NCBI RefSeq assembly: GCF_030684895.1
Contig: NZ_JAUXXP010000046.1
Coordinates: 62,001-126,000, forward strand
Direction: 5' to 3'
DNA length: 64,000 nt
From: Pseudomonas sp.
GTDB lineage: Bacteria; Pseudomonadota; Gammaproteobacteria; Pseudomonadales; Pseudomonadaceae
In this document: one piece after another, positions 1-9,794 of the stretch
How the letters are laid out: every line of letters begins with the position of its first letter
How positions within the stretch are numbered: the stretch's first letter is position 1
Notes under the pieces: model-generated
Database searches by the model: none
Told to the model about the DNA's origin: nothing
What the model saw: only the letters and a program-made list of their open reading frames with translations
Program-made: the position numbers and the translations under genes

Positions 1-1264
1 TGGCCAGGGAGCGTACCTCGTCGGCCACCACGGCAAAGCCACGGCCGTGCTCGCCGGCTCGTGCGGCCTCAATGGCGGCGTTAAGGGCGAGCAGGTTGGT
101 TTGCTCGGCAATGGAGGTAATCACCTCGATAATTTTCTCAATGCTCTCGCTGTCCGTGGACACCTGCTGCACGCTTTCGGCGGCGCTTTCCAGGGTGCGC
201 GCCAGGTTCTGGATGGCGCTGGCGGTAGCGCTGACGACTTGATTGCCGGTGGCAACTTCATTGTCCGCATTGCGGGTGGCGGAGGCTGCGCTGGCGGCAT
301 AGTTGGCCACTTCATTGACGGTGGCTGCCATCTGGTTGATGGCGGTGGCCATCTGTTCGGCCTCGCTGGATTGCAGACGGATCTGCTGGTTGTTGCTGTC
401 GGATGTGGTCAGCAGCTGGTCTGAGGCCAGGGTCAGTTCACTGGCGGCACTGCGCACCTGGGTGATGGTCTCGGCCAGGTGCTTGACCATGTCTTGCAGG
501 GCGCCCATGACGCTGTCCGGGTAACGGGTTTGGATACGTTGATTAAGTTCGCCGTTGGCCAGGCGCTGGATAATCTCGGCGACTTTGTAAGGCTCGGCGC
601 CCAGTGTGGATTTCAACTTGTTGATGATGATCAGCGACACGCCAATGCTCAGCAGCACGGCTGCGGCGGTGACCAGCAGAATCAGCAGGCGAAAGCCGCC
701 GGCGGCCTCACGTACTGCACCAATATCCTTACCGATCTCTTGTTCCTGATGGTCGATATAGGCGTTGATGCGCTTGAGCCATTCGCCATATGCCTGCGAG
801 GCTTGCTCCATCAGCAGGCTTTTAGCTGCGTTGGTATCGCCTTTACTGCGCAAGCTGATCAGCTGTTCAGTCAAGCTCAGGGTGCTGCGCTCTATAGCCT
901 GAATATCACCCAATAGGCGCTGTTCGGTGGGGGTGGGCGCTTGCTCGCGCAGCAGGTTATCCATGGAGCGGGCGGACTCCTGATAGAAGTCCTTGAGTCG
1001 CTGAATCTCAGCCAGTTGGCGGTTCAGCGCCACATCGTTATCCACCAACACCGCGTCGCGGATGGCGATGGCGCGGTCATGCACGCTGCCACGGAAGTTG
1101 ATGGCATAACGCTGCTTGAGCGAGGCACCCTCACTGACTGCGGTCAGTGTCTCGTCGATAAAGCCAACGCGCTGCACGCCGATAAGGGTGATCAGGATCA
1201 TCAGCGACAGGATCAGCCCAAATCCAAGACTCAAGCGTTGCGCAATGCTCAGTTGTGATTGCAT
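1..1264 (-). CDS. Methyl-accepting chemotaxis protein, 3' end cut by window edge
   Basis: Inner-membrane chemoreceptor that signals to CheA/CheW. It reads leftward from ATG 1264 and runs off the window, so the end of the signalling domain is missing. A first membrane helix (about residues 12-32) is followed by a periplasmic helical region of the four-helix-bundle type, a second membrane helix (about residues 190-215), a HAMP-like linker and the start of the signalling domain. That part contains the conserved hairpin tip with [20 protein letters not shown] followed by [11 protein letters not shown] near the window edge. The start is supported by GAGGAG about 8 bases upstream (plus-strand 1270-1276). 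The ligand cannot be told from the sequence. Confidence 0.93.
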   Translation of the reverse strand, partial: MQSQLSIAQRLSLGFGLILSLMILITLIGVQRVGFIDETLTAVSEGASLKQRYAINFRGSVHDRAIAIRDAVLVDNDVALNRQLAEIQRLKDFYQESARSMDNLLREQAPTPTEQRLLGDIQAIERSTLSLTEQLISLRSKGDTNAAKSLLMEQASQAYGEWLKRINAYIDHQEQEIGKDIGAVREAAGGFRLLILLVTAAAVLLSIGVSLIIINKLKSTLGAEPYKVAEIIQRLANGELNQRIQTRYPDSVMGALQDMVKHLAETITQVRSAASELTLASDQLLTTSDSNNQQIRLQSSEAEQMATAINQMAATVNEVANYAASAASATRNADNEVATGNQVVSATASAIQNLARTLESAAESVQQVSTDSESIEKIIEVITSIAEQTNLLALNAAIEAARAGEHGRGFAVVADEVRSLA

Positions 1265-1626
1265 GAAATCGACTCCTCTTGCCCCTTGGGGCGGCGACTG
1301 CTTACTGCGTTAAAGGGGAGGCTCAGCAGGTGGTGAGTGCTCTCTTGTGCAAACCTTATACATAATATTTAGTCTGTACAATTTTCTTTTAGGTTTTAGC
1401 CATAGTGGCTGATGGCCGGTAACGGCGCTGCACAGGCGTCCATGAAATGGCTGTAATGCCCGCAAATAGGCGGTTTGTGCGGTAAATTAGCGACGAATTG
1501 ATCTGCCACGCTGAGCAGCAGATGATCTGCCGGGTTATACGAAAGTTGTACAATCAGGGCGGGGCGCTAAGAGGCTTATGCAGGCTACAGCGCAGCAGGC
1601 TGCTGTAAACGGCCGGTATGTAAAGC
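1265..1626. other. Gene-free stretch with a presumed chemoreceptor promoter
   Basis: No convincing gene lies here. The part near 1350-1400 is AT-rich for this genome. Read on the minus strand it offers a weak sigma70-like pair (TTGTAC and TATAAG, 15 bases apart) that could drive the chemoreceptor. A small palindrome, GCCCCTTGGGGC, lies in its leader near 1279-1290. I found no FliA-type motif. The rest, up to the end of the MocR-type gene, holds only a short hairpin around 1587-1608 (CAGCA...TGCTG). Confidence 0.4.
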
Positions 1627-3093
1627 TCAGAACGAGGCGAGGATGCGTCCCAGCACGGCCATCGCCTGTTCGCTCTGCGCATCCCAGGGGTGGCCGTAAT
1701 TCAGCCGGGCGCAGTTGCCGAAGCGCCGGGTGGCCGAGAAGATCGGTCCCGGCGCCAGGCTGATGCCCTGGGCCAGGGCCAGTTGGAACAGGCGCAGCGC
1801 ATCGACCTGTTCGGGAAACTCGAACCACAGGAAGTAGCCGCCGCTGGGTCTAGTGACCTTGGTACTGGCCGGGAAGTGCCGCGCGGCAGAGGCGAGCATT
1901 GACGCCTGCTGCGCTTCCAGGGCGTGGCGCAACGTGCGCAGGTGGCGGTCATAACCGCCGTGTTGCAGGTAATCGGCCAGGGCGGCTTGAGCCGGCACCG
2001 AGGGCGAGATGGTGGTCATCAGCTTGAGCCGGCTGATCTGCTCGGCATAACGGCCGCCGGCCACCCAACCGACCCGGTAACCGGGCGCCAGGCATTTGGA
2101 GAACGAGCCGCAGTGCATCACCAGGCCGTCGCGGTCGAAGCTTTTGACCGGCTTCGGCGGCTGGCTGGCGAAGTACAGCTCGGCGTACACGTCATCCTCG
2201 ATCAGCGGCACCTGATGACGCTGTAGCAGTTCATACAGCGCGCGCTTCTTGTCATCACTCATGCTCGCGCCCAACGGGTTCTGCAGGCTGCTCATAAACC
2301 AACAGGCCTTGATCGGCAGGTTGGCCAGGCGCTCGCTCAGCACATCGAGATCAATACCTTCACGCGGGTTGACCGGAATTTCCACCGCCTTGAGCTTGAG
2401 GCGCTCCAGCACCTGCAGTGTGGCGTAGAAGGCCGGCGCCTCGATGGCTACCAGGTCGCCCGGTTGAGTCACGCATTGCAGGCACAGATTGAGCGCCTCC
2501 ATGGCGCCGCTGGTGATCACCAGTTCTTCCAGCGCCAGCATCACCCCGCTGACCATATAACGCAGGGCAATCTGCCGGCGCAGGTTGGGGTTGCCTTCGG
2601 TCATGTCGGCAATCACCGCCTGCGGCTGCATATCGCGCAGGCTGTGCGCCATGGAGCGGGCCAGGCGCGGCAGGGGAAATAGCTGCGGGCTGGGGAAGGC
2701 CGAGCCGAACGGCACGGTGCCGGGGTCTTTAAGTGAGGCAAGCACCGAGAACACCAGCTCGCTGACATCCACCTCGGTGGTCTGCGTGGGCTGCTGGCAG
2801 GTTTGCGGCTCGGCCAGGGAATGCCGCGCCAGCTCGCGCACGAAGTAACCGGAGCGGGCGCGGGCCTGGATCAGGCCACGGTCTTCCAGCAGGTAATAGG
2901 CTTGAAATACGGTGGACGGGCTGACCCCATAGGTACGGCTGGCGTGGCGCACCGAGGGCACCTTTTCGCCAGGGGTGAGCATGCCGGTGCGGATCAGTTC
3001 GGCAATCTGCTCGGCGAATTTTTCGTAGCGTTTCATCGGGTCCGTAGGGGCGGCCAGTAGATGACCGCACTCTACGGGGAGTTGCTTGGTCAT
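1627..3093 (-). CDS. MocR/PdxR-type regulator (GntR HTH fused to aminotransferase fold)
   Basis: A fusion of an N-terminal winged-helix GntR domain (about residues 20-90, with VSPSTVFQAYYLLEDRGLI as the recognition region) to a fold-type I PLP aminotransferase-like domain (about 120-488). The PLP lysine is K333 in FSKCLAPGYRVGW, and the aspartate and tyrosine of EDDVYAEL (D301, Y303) are in the usual places, so cofactor binding looks intact. Such proteins usually act as PLP-responsive transcription regulators; a residual aminotransferase activity cannot be excluded. It starts 7 bases after the ccoG stop, so it may be cotranscribed with it. A start at the internal Met (3036) is also possible; neither site has a strong ribosome binding site. 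Target genes are unknown. Confidence 0.9.
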   Translation of the reverse strand: MTKQLPVECGHLLAAPTDPMKRYEKFAEQIAELIRTGMLTPGEKVPSVRHASRTYGVSPSTVFQAYYLLEDRGLIQARARSGYFVRELARHSLAEPQTCQQPTQTTEVDVSELVFSVLASLKDPGTVPFGSAFPSPQLFPLPRLARSMAHSLRDMQPQAVIADMTEGNPNLRRQIALRYMVSGVMLALEELVITSGAMEALNLCLQCVTQPGDLVAIEAPAFYATLQVLERLKLKAVEIPVNPREGIDLDVLSERLANLPIKACWFMSSLQNPLGASMSDDKKRALYELLQRHQVPLIEDDVYAELYFASQPPKPVKSFDRDGLVMHCGSFSKCLAPGYRVGWVAGGRYAEQISRLKLMTTISPSVPAQAALADYLQHGGYDRHLRTLRHALEAQQASMLASAARHFPASTKVTRPSGGYFLWFEFPEQVDALRLFQLALAQGISLAPGPIFSATRRFGNCARLNYGHPWDAQSEQAMAVLGRILASF

Positions 3094-3100
3094 GCGACTG

Positions 3101-4516
3101 TCAGCGCCCGCGTGGGGAGAGAAATACGCTCTGTGTTTGCGCCTGCTCGCTGCTGTCGGCCAGGTTATGGATCACAAAGCGTACGGGCAGGGCGCTGGAC
3201 TCGGCCTGTTCGCTTTCCAGCACCAGGGTCACCGGTACATCGAGAATTTCCCCAGGGTTTAGCTGCAACTGCCGCGGTGCATCCAGACGCAAACCGGGGC
3301 TGTCGACCAGCGCCAGGCCATAGCGCTGCGGCTGCTGGGTCTTGTTAATCACCTTGAGCAGGTAGGTGTTCTCGATCTGCCCCAACTGGTTCTCGCGGAA
3401 CATGCTGCGGTCCTTAGCGGAGTCGATGGACAGCATCGAGCGCGCACTCAAGGCCCAGACAAAGGCGGCGAGCATCAACAGCAGGGCGATGCCATAGCCG
3501 ATCAGCCGTGGCCGCAGCCAGTGGGTTTTACCACCCTGCAGTTCGCGCTCGGCGTGATAGCCGACCAGGCCTCGGGCGTAGCCCATCTTGTCCATGACCG
3601 AATCGCAGGCGTCGATACAGGCGCCGCAACTGATGCAGTCAATCTGCAGGCCATCGCGAATATCGATACCGGTGGGGCAGACCTGCACGCACATATAACA
3701 GTCGATGCAATCGCCCAAGCCCTCGGCCTTGTGGTCGCTGTCCTTCTTGCGCGGGCCACGGCCTTCGCCACGCTTGGCGTCGTAGGCCACCAGCATGGTG
3801 TCGTCGTCAAACATCGCACTTTGGAAACGCGAGTAGGGGCACATATGCACGCAGACCTTCTCACGCAGCCAGCCGGCGTTGAGGTAGGTGGCGGCCATAA
3901 AGAACAGCAGCCACACCAGGGTGCCACCGTCCAGTTGCAGGCGCAGCAGGTCGCTGGTCAAGTCGCGGATCGGCGTGAAGTAACCGATAAAGGTCAGCGC
4001 CGTGAGCAGGCTGACGCCCAGCCAGATCGCGTGCTTGGCGCTGCGCCGCGCCAGCTTGTTCAGCGACCAGGGCGCGGCATCCAGCTTGACCCGCTGATTG
4101 CGCTCGCCTTCGGTAACTTTCTCCGCCCACATAAACACCCAGGTCCACACACTCTGCGGGCAGGTGTAGCCACACCACACGCGCCCGGCCACCACGGTGA
4201 TGGTGAACAGGCCAAAGGCGGCAATGATCAGCAGGGCAGACAGCAGGGTGAAGTCCTGCGGCCAGAAGGTCGCCCCAAAGATGTAGTAACGATGCTCGGC
4301 CAGGTTCCACAACACCGCCTGGCGCCCGTCCCAGTCCAGCCAGGCGGTGCCGAAGAAGATCAGAAACAGCAAGCCCGCGCCATACAGGCGCAGATTGCGA
4401 AAGCGGCCGCTAAAACTGCGGGTATGAATCGGTCCGCCAGCTTGTGACGGCGTCAGGCGGATAGGCTGGCGCGGGTCGATGGTCTCGATGATCTTCGCGG
4501 GGATACGTTCGCTCAT
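3101..4516 (-). CDS. ccoG: Cytochrome c oxidase accessory protein CcoG (RdxA/FixG)
   Basis: Membrane ferredoxin-like protein needed for assembly of cbb3-type cytochrome oxidase, where members of this family reduce copper for the CuB centre. The 471 residues show several membrane helices in the first half, the GRVWCGYTCPQSVWTW motif, a second CVHMCPYSRFQ motif, and two 4Fe-4S clusters in the CIDCYMCVQVCP and CISCGACIDACD motifs. A last helix (about 350-368) leads to a C-terminal Ig-like domain. Length is normal for the family. The cbb3 structural genes are not in this window. Its promoter must lie in the 242-base gap shared with the divergent caspase-like gene. Confidence 0.95.
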   Translation of the reverse strand: MSERIPAKIIETIDPRQPIRLTPSQAGGPIHTRSFSGRFRNLRLYGAGLLFLIFFGTAWLDWDGRQAVLWNLAEHRYYIFGATFWPQDFTLLSALLIIAAFGLFTITVVAGRVWCGYTCPQSVWTWVFMWAEKVTEGERNQRVKLDAAPWSLNKLARRSAKHAIWLGVSLLTALTFIGYFTPIRDLTSDLLRLQLDGGTLVWLLFFMAATYLNAGWLREKVCVHMCPYSRFQSAMFDDDTMLVAYDAKRGEGRGPRKKDSDHKAEGLGDCIDCYMCVQVCPTGIDIRDGLQIDCISCGACIDACDSVMDKMGYARGLVGYHAERELQGGKTHWLRPRLIGYGIALLLMLAAFVWALSARSMLSIDSAKDRSMFRENQLGQIENTYLLKVINKTQQPQRYGLALVDSPGLRLDAPRQLQLNPGEILDVPVTLVLESEQAESSALPVRFVIHNLADSSEQAQTQSVFLSPRGR

Positions 4517-4758
4517 TACGGGCCTCGTCGGGCTTTATCAGGCGAGGCGAATGATGCGAGCGCAGCTGTTTGGATAACAGACTCAGGTTTTCCAATAAAA
4601 AGCGGATCAGATGGCGGCGCTGTGGTCGCAAGTTTTTTGATCTATGGTTTTGGAAGCCGCTGTGGGGCCTGCCTGTCAGGTGCTGGCCCACGCAGGTTCA
4701 CTTGGCATCCAATCGCGCAATCGACGCTGCAGGCATTGATTGCGTGCGGAGCGAATCG

Positions 4759-6141
4759 ATGAAAGCAGCTTGCGCCTACCGTCTGATGGCAATGCTCGTT
4801 GCCGTCTTGTTTGTCTGCCTTGCGGCGCAGGATGCAGCGCTTGCCCAGGCGCGTTCGGCGCTGGTTATCGGCAACAACGCTTATGCCTTTGCGCCGCTGC
4901 TCAACCCGACCAATGATGCTGCCGATGTGACCCGCACCCTGCGCGAGGCCGGGTTTTCGGTCACCACGCTGATCGACGCCGACCGGCAAACCATGCTGGA
5001 TGGCGTGGCGCAGTTTTCTGCCCAGCTCAAGTCTTCGGGCGGTGTCGGGTTGTTGTTCTTTGCCGGGCATGGGGTGCAAGTTGCGGGCGAGAATTATCTG
5101 TTGCCCATCGGCGATGGCATTGCCGATGCGTCCGAGTTGGCGGATAAGGCCGTCAGTGCCTCGGCAATGGTTCATTCCATGGCCATGTCGGGCAACGATC
5201 TCAACATCATCATTCTCGATGCCTGTCGCGACAACCCGCTCACTGAGGTTACGTCTGGCCTGTCGCGCATCGACTCCAGCGCCAGCCTGTTTGTCTCCTA
5301 TTCCACCTCGCCCGGCGCCGTGGCATTGGACGGTGAAGGGCGTAACTCACCCTATGCCAAACACCTGACGTTGGCGCTGGCGACGCCCAACCTGAATCTC
5401 GAAGAGACATTCAAGAAAACCCTCAAAGGCGTCTATCAGGAAACCAGTGGCCAGCAGACGCCCTGGTTGTCTTCGTCGTTCTTTGGCGATTTTGTGTTTC
5501 GCGGCGATAGCGGGGCTGAGGCCGGTTCTACCCCTAAACCGTATTCGAGCGGCGCTCAGGCTGTGGATGAGGCAACTGCGCGCACCTTGACTGGGCTGTA
5601 CAAGGTGTCCGGAACCAACCCGAACGGCAGCCGTTACACGGGCATGTTGGCGCTGGCGCAACGTGGCGAATTTTACGATTTCACCTGGTGGATCGGTCGT
5701 GATGTATTCAAGGGCAGGGGCGAACTGGCCGGTCGCATGCTGGTCGTGAACTGGAACGATGTGCTGCCAGTGGTCTATTCATTCGCGCCCGATGGCGTGC
5801 TCGATGGGGAATGGGCCGATGGCACAGCGACGGAGCGCCTCAGCCTGTATGCCGAGGCCAGCAGCGCCGTGCCCAAACAGGGGCTGTATCGGGTCGAGGG
5901 GTACAACAGTGATGGTTCGCGCTATACCGGCCAGATGACGCTCGCGGGCGAAGGCAATGAATACCGCCTGAACTGGACCATTGGTGATACCAGCTATGAC
6001 GGCAGCGGCAGATACAGCAACGGGCTGATGATCGTCGATTGGGGCGGCGCAACTCCGCTGGCCTATGCCTTGGCAGCGGATGGCCGGTTGGTCGGGCTGT
6101 GGGATGGTGGCACGGCAGCGGAAACCGCCACGCCGCAGTGA
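4759..6141 (+). CDS. Exported caspase-family (C14) protein with two C-terminal repeats
   Basis: The ATG at 4759 gives 460 residues starting with a clear signal peptide (hydrophobic core MAMLVAVLFVCLAAQ, likely cleaved after ALA-QA). A reading frame extends further upstream but would bury the signal peptide, so it was not used. Residues about 30-250 form a caspase/metacaspase-like domain: SALVIGNNAY at the first strand, catalytic His104 in FFAGHGVQ and catalytic Cys156 in ILDACRDNP. After a short linker come two related segments of about 85 residues (about 279-365 and 375-455). Each opens with GLYxVxGxNxxGSRYTG and contains a MxVxW strand and a late DGxLxGxW motif. The enzyme is probably periplasmic. 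Substrate and role are unknown. No neighbouring gene suggests a partner. Confidence 0.88.
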   Translation: MKAACAYRLMAMLVAVLFVCLAAQDAALAQARSALVIGNNAYAFAPLLNPTNDAADVTRTLREAGFSVTTLIDADRQTMLDGVAQFSAQLKSSGGVGLLFFAGHGVQVAGENYLLPIGDGIADASELADKAVSASAMVHSMAMSGNDLNIIILDACRDNPLTEVTSGLSRIDSSASLFVSYSTSPGAVALDGEGRNSPYAKHLTLALATPNLNLEETFKKTLKGVYQETSGQQTPWLSSSFFGDFVFRGDSGAEAGSTPKPYSSGAQAVDEATARTLTGLYKVSGTNPNGSRYTGMLALAQRGEFYDFTWWIGRDVFKGRGELAGRMLVVNWNDVLPVVYSFAPDGVLDGEWADGTATERLSLYAEASSAVPKQGLYRVEGYNSDGSRYTGQMTLAGEGNEYRLNWTIGDTSYDGSGRYSNGLMIVDWGGATPLAYALAADGRLVGLWDGGTAAETATPQ

Positions 6142-6225
6142 ACGGGGTGAGGGCTCGTTCCGTGCTGCCGTGTGGCGACATCAAGTTCTGTTAGCTGCTG
6201 CGATCGGGCGCAGTTGTTTTCCCGC

Positions 6226-6252
6226 TAAAACGCCGCAGATATGTGCCGCAAC
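6226..6252 (+). promoter_or_regulatory. Possible FliA (sigma28) promoter of the chemoreceptor
   Basis: TAAA, exactly 15 bases, then GCCGCAAC. This differs from the motility-sigma consensus TAAA-N15-GCCGATAA at positions 6 and 8 of the downstream box. It lies about 100 bases before the chemoreceptor ATG on the same strand. Chemoreceptor genes are commonly FliA-dependent. No start site can be shown from sequence alone. Confidence 0.5.
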
Positions 6253-6353
6253 CCCGCGTTAGAGCGTCAGCACAGGCCTTGTGCTGGCTTCAACAAAAAC
6301 AATTCTCCAGCGAAACCTGAACTGCCTGTCAGAACGACAGTTGGAGAATTCTT

Positions 6354-8276
6354 ATGAACACCTGGTTTGCCAACCTTAGCGTCACCCGCAAGCTGGCCCT
6401 CGGCTTCGGCCTGGTGCTGGCCCTGACTCTCGCCCTGGCCTGGGTCGCCTGGAGCGGCCTGGGCAGCGTGATCCAGCGCAGCACCTGGATGAGCGATATC
6501 ACCCAACTCAACACCACCCTGACCAATCTGCGCATTGCCCGCCTGCAGTTCATGCTGGCCAAGGGCGATGCCGCGAGCAGTGATCGCGTGCTGAGCAACC
6601 TGGACATCTATTTGCAGCAGCAGAAGAAGCTGCTCGGCAGCTTTACCAACCCGGTCAACGTCAAGCTGCTGCAGGAGCAGGACCGCTATAACCAGGACTA
6701 CCAGCGCTCGCTGAGTGGCATGCGCGCCGCCTATGCGGCGGCTGACACGGCGCGGCGCCAGGTGGCCGGCGAGACCCAGCAGCTCGGCGAGTTGCTGGGC
6801 GCGATGCAGCGCAGCGTGGAGTTGCTGCCGGAATACGACGGCGGCCGTTTTGCCCAGCTGCAGGCGCTGACCCGCACCCAAGGCGAGTTGCTGAGCCTGC
6901 GCTACCTGCTGGAGCGTTATGACAGCGCCCCTGATGCGCAAACCGAGCAGGCGCTGGTCGAGCGTATCGCGGCCGCCCGCGCCAGCCTCGGCCCGTTGGA
7001 GCAGGCCTTCGGTGCCGCCCAGCAGGATGCGGTACGCCGCATCGCGACGGCCTTGGGTCAGTACCAGGAGACGCTGCAGGCGTTCAAGCTGGCCACCGGC
7101 GACATTGCCCGTACCCGTCAGGAAATGACCGAGCAGCAGGGCGAAATCGTGCGTATCAGCGAAACCCTGTACCAGTTCCAGATGGACCGCCTGGCCATCG
7201 AGAGCGCCCAGGCGCGTAGCCTGCAGATCGGCGCCACGTTGCTGGCGATGCTCTTCGGCGTGCTGGCCGCCTGGGTTATCACCCGACAGATCACCCGTCC
7301 GCTGCAGGACACCCTGAGCGCGGTGCAGCGCATTGCCGAAGGCGACCTGACCGCCACTGTGCAGGTCGACCGTCGTGATGAGATGGGCCAGCTGCAGCAA
7401 GGTATTCAGCATATGGCCGCGACCCTGCGCGAGTTGATCGGCGGCATCCGCGATGGCGTGGCGCAGATCGCCAGCGCTGCCGAGGAGCTGTCCGCGGTAA
7501 CCGAGCAGACCAGTGCCGGCGCCAATAGCCAGAAAAGCGAGACCGACCAAGTAGCCACCGCCATGCATGAAATGTCGGCCACGGTGCAGGAAGTGGCGCG
7601 CAACGCCGAACAGGCTTCGCAGGCCGCCAACGAGGCAGACGGCCAAGCGCGCCTGGGCGACAAAGTAGTGGGCGAGGTGATTGCTCAGATTGAACGCCTG
7701 GCCGCCGAGGTCAGTCGCTCCAGCGATGCCATGAATGGCCTGCAGCTGGAAAGCAACAAGATTGGCAGCGTGATGGACGTGATTAAAGCGGTGGCCGAGC
7801 AGACCAATCTGCTGGCGCTCAATGCCGCCATTGAGGCAGCACGCGCAGGCGAGGCCGGGCGCGGTTTTGCCGTGGTCGCCGACGAGGTGCGCGGCTTGGC
7901 CCAACGCACGCAGAAATCCACCGAAGAAATCGAGGCACTGATCGCCGGTCTGCAGAACGGCACCAAACAGGTGGCAGCGGCGATGCGCAACAGCTGCAGC
8001 CTCACCGACAGCAGTGTCGAGTTGACGCGCAAGGCCGGCGACTCACTGGGCAACATCACCCATGCGGTGTCCAACATCCAGTCGATGAACCAGCAGATTG
8101 CCGCAGCCGCAGAGGAGCAGAGTGCGGTGGCCGAGGAAATCAGCCGTAGCATCCTCAGCGTACGCGACGTGTCCGAACAGACTGCCACCGCCAGCGATGA
8201 AACCGCCGCCTCCAGCGCCGAGCTGGCGCGCCTGGGCAATCAGCTGCAAACGCTGGTCAGTCGCTTCCGCGTTTAA
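6354..8276 (+). CDS. Methyl-accepting chemotaxis protein with helical (HBM-like) sensor
   Basis: A 640-residue transmembrane chemoreceptor: TM1 (about 13-33), a long all-helical periplasmic region of about 250 residues rich in Gln, Ala and Leu, TM2 (about 283-305), HAMP (about 306-358) and a complete signalling domain with [20 protein letters not shown] and [18 protein letters not shown]. The size and helical nature of the sensor fit the helical bimodular (HBM) class, known in Pseudomonas receptors for organic acids, but the ligand is not readable. There is no C-terminal CheR-tethering pentapeptide. The start is preceded by GGAG about 9 bases upstream. A FliA-like promoter lies about 100 bases before it. 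Confidence 0.93.
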   Translation: MNTWFANLSVTRKLALGFGLVLALTLALAWVAWSGLGSVIQRSTWMSDITQLNTTLTNLRIARLQFMLAKGDAASSDRVLSNLDIYLQQQKKLLGSFTNPVNVKLLQEQDRYNQDYQRSLSGMRAAYAAADTARRQVAGETQQLGELLGAMQRSVELLPEYDGGRFAQLQALTRTQGELLSLRYLLERYDSAPDAQTEQALVERIAAARASLGPLEQAFGAAQQDAVRRIATALGQYQETLQAFKLATGDIARTRQEMTEQQGEIVRISETLYQFQMDRLAIESAQARSLQIGATLLAMLFGVLAAWVITRQITRPLQDTLSAVQRIAEGDLTATVQVDRRDEMGQLQQGIQHMAATLRELIGGIRDGVAQIASAAEELSAVTEQTSAGANSQKSETDQVATAMHEMSATVQEVARNAEQASQAANEADGQARLGDKVVGEVIAQIERLAAEVSRSSDAMNGLQLESNKIGSVMDVIKAVAEQTNLLALNAAIEAARAGEAGRGFAVVADEVRGLAQRTQKSTEEIEALIAGLQNGTKQVAAAMRNSCSLTDSSVELTRKAGDSLGNITHAVSNIQSMNQQIAAAAEEQSAVAEEISRSILSVRDVSEQTATASDETAASSAELARLGNQLQTLVSRFRV

Positions 8277-8285
8277 CGGACAAGC

Positions 8286-8318
8286 CCGCAGGCCGTGGCT
8301 GCCCGCTACGGCCTGCGG
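8286..8318 (+). terminator. Hairpin after the chemoreceptor gene
   Basis: A perfect 11-bp stem (CCGCAGGCCGT / ACGGCCTGCGG) with an 11-base loop begins 10 bases after the stop codon. There is no run of T after it, so it is either a weak intrinsic terminator or an mRNA 3'-end stabiliser. Confidence 0.5.
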
Positions 8319-8489
8319 CATTCAACGGTTTGATCGACTGTTGGCACACTTATTTGCACTGTATCTTTCCGATGGGCTGCAGCTGTTTCGGTATCAGGGC
8401 CGTGGGCATAGTTTGGCCATCGATAACAGCTGATGCCGTCGCTATACCAATAAGATGAGTATCACCATGGCTGGTGTACGAACCAGTTG

Positions 8490-8528
8490 ATGCAGTTTCA
8501 CGCTCAGGTCGAGCGGCAATCAGCAGTA
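8490..8528 (+). pseudogene. Possible 5' fragment of the membrane-protein gene split by the IS
   Basis: ATG 8490 opens a short frame (MQFHAQVERQSAV) that runs straight into the left end of the insertion sequence. If the element plus one copy of a TA target duplication is removed (8529-9725), this frame continues without interruption into the reading frame of the gene to the right (GAT at 9726 onward). It may be the original N-terminus. There is no strong ribosome binding site, so the assignment is tentative. Confidence 0.3.
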
Positions 8529-8530
8529 AG

Positions 8531-9722
8531 GGAAACTCTGAAGAAGACTTCCTGATTTTGGCAAAATACCCGGATTCCACCTGCCGAGTTTTCCGATGAA
8601 GCAAATGACCTTCGCCGACGCCGAGTACGCCGGCAAGCGCAAGCAGACCCGCAAGGAGTTGTTCCTGATTGAGATGGATCGGGTGGTGCCGTGGAAGGGT
8701 TTGATTGCCTTAATCGACCCGCATTACCCCAAGGGTGAAGGCGGTCGTCCGTCCTACCCGTTGATGGCGATGCTGCGTGTGCACCTGATGCAGAACTGGT
8801 TTGGCTACAGCGACCCGGCGATGGAGGAAGCGCTGTATGAGACCACCATCCTGCGGCAGTTCGCCGGGCTGAATCTGGAGCGCATTCCTGACGAAACCAC
8901 CATTCTCAACTTCCGCCGGTTGCTGGAGAAACACGAACTAGCTACCGGCATCCTGGCCGTCATCAATGGCTACCTGGGTGACCGAGGTTTGTCGCTGCGC
9001 CAGGGCACCATCGTCGATGCCACGCTGATCAATGCGCCGAGCTCGACCAAGAACAAAGACGGTAAGCGCGATCCAGAAATGCACCAAACCAAGAAGGGCA
9101 ACCAGTACTACTTCGGCATGAAGGCCCACATCGGTGTCGATGACGAGTCGGGGTTAGTGCATAGCGTGGTCGGTACGGCAGCCAACGTGGCGGATGTCAC
9201 CCAGGTCGATAAGCTGCTGCACGGCGAGGAAAACATGGTTGGTGCCGACGCGGGTTACACCGGCGTAGAGAAGCGCCCGGAGCATGAGGGCCGTCAGGTG
9301 ATCTGGCAGGTTGCGGCACGTCGCAGCACCTACAAGAAGCTCGACAAGCGCACCGCGCTGTACAAAGCCAAGCGCAAGATCGAGAAGGCCAAGGCGCAGG
9401 TACGGGCCAAGGTCGAGCACCCGTTCCGGGTGATTAAACGTCAGTTCGGTTATATGAAGACGCGCTTCCGTGGTCTAGCCAAAAACACCGCGCAACTGGT
9501 GACACTGTTTGCCCTGTCGAACCTGTGGATGGCGCGCAGACATTTGTTGGCGAATACAGGAGAGGTGCGCCTGTAATGTGGGCAATGGCCGCTGCGGAGT
9601 GCTCGCGGCGGCTAAAAACACAGAAATGAGCGGGTGATTTGATCGTTGCTGGTCAAATCGCCGACTTTAAAATCAGCAAGGGCTGAAGTCGGCCGGAAAT
9701 ACGGGACTACTTCAGACCATCC
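8531..9722 (+). mobile_element. IS5-family insertion sequence, about 1.19 kb
   Basis: One transposase gene bounded by imperfect terminal inverted repeats: the left end starts GGAAACTCTGAAGAAG, and the right end, read inward, starts GGATGGTCTGAAGTAG (12 of 16 match). The span of about 1192 bp is close to IS5 itself (1195 bp). The flanks are GTAAG on the left and CTAG on the right. The right flank fits the YTAR target preference of IS5, but no clean four-base duplication is seen; a two-base TA duplication is possible. The ends are therefore uncertain by 1-2 bases. Confidence 0.85.
8596..9576 (+). CDS. IS5-family transposase
   Basis: A 326-residue DDE transposase of the IS5 subgroup that cuts and joins the ends of its own element. 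It shows the family N-terminus (MTFADAEYAGKRKQTRKE), the first catalytic aspartate in GTIVDATLINAPSSTKNK, the DPEMHQTKKGNQYYFGMKAHIGVD motif, the second aspartate in VGADAGYTG, and the glutamate in AKVEHPFRVIKRQFGY. Length matches IS5 transposase and no frameshift is seen, so the enzyme looks intact. Only one copy of this IS is present in the window. Confidence 0.96.
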   Translation: MKQMTFADAEYAGKRKQTRKELFLIEMDRVVPWKGLIALIDPHYPKGEGGRPSYPLMAMLRVHLMQNWFGYSDPAMEEALYETTILRQFAGLNLERIPDETTILNFRRLLEKHELATGILAVINGYLGDRGLSLRQGTIVDATLINAPSSTKNKDGKRDPEMHQTKKGNQYYFGMKAHIGVDDESGLVHSVVGTAANVADVTQVDKLLHGEENMVGADAGYTGVEKRPEHEGRQVIWQVAARRSTYKKLDKRTALYKAKRKIEKAKAQVRAKVEHPFRVIKRQFGYMKTRFRGLAKNTAQLVTLFALSNLWMARRHLLANTGEVRL

Positions 9723-9794
9723 CTAGATGAAAGGAAAGAAGATGGTCTTTATATCAATCAAAAGCGCTGGAACTTCGATAACACCAGCAAGTGG

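Noticed and set aside
4570-4758. An N-terminal extension of the caspase-like protein
   Set aside because: It would place 63 basic residues before an obvious signal peptide.
6267-7904. A 545-codon minus-strand frame opposite the chemoreceptor
   Set aside because: It is antisense to a clear MCP, with low-complexity Leu/Gln/Ala/His translation typical of shadows in high-GC DNA.
8527-9726. A clean 4-bp target duplication for the IS
   Set aside because: The left flank is GTAAG and the right CTAG; no identical 4-mer fits the two ends, so only a TA duplication is possible.
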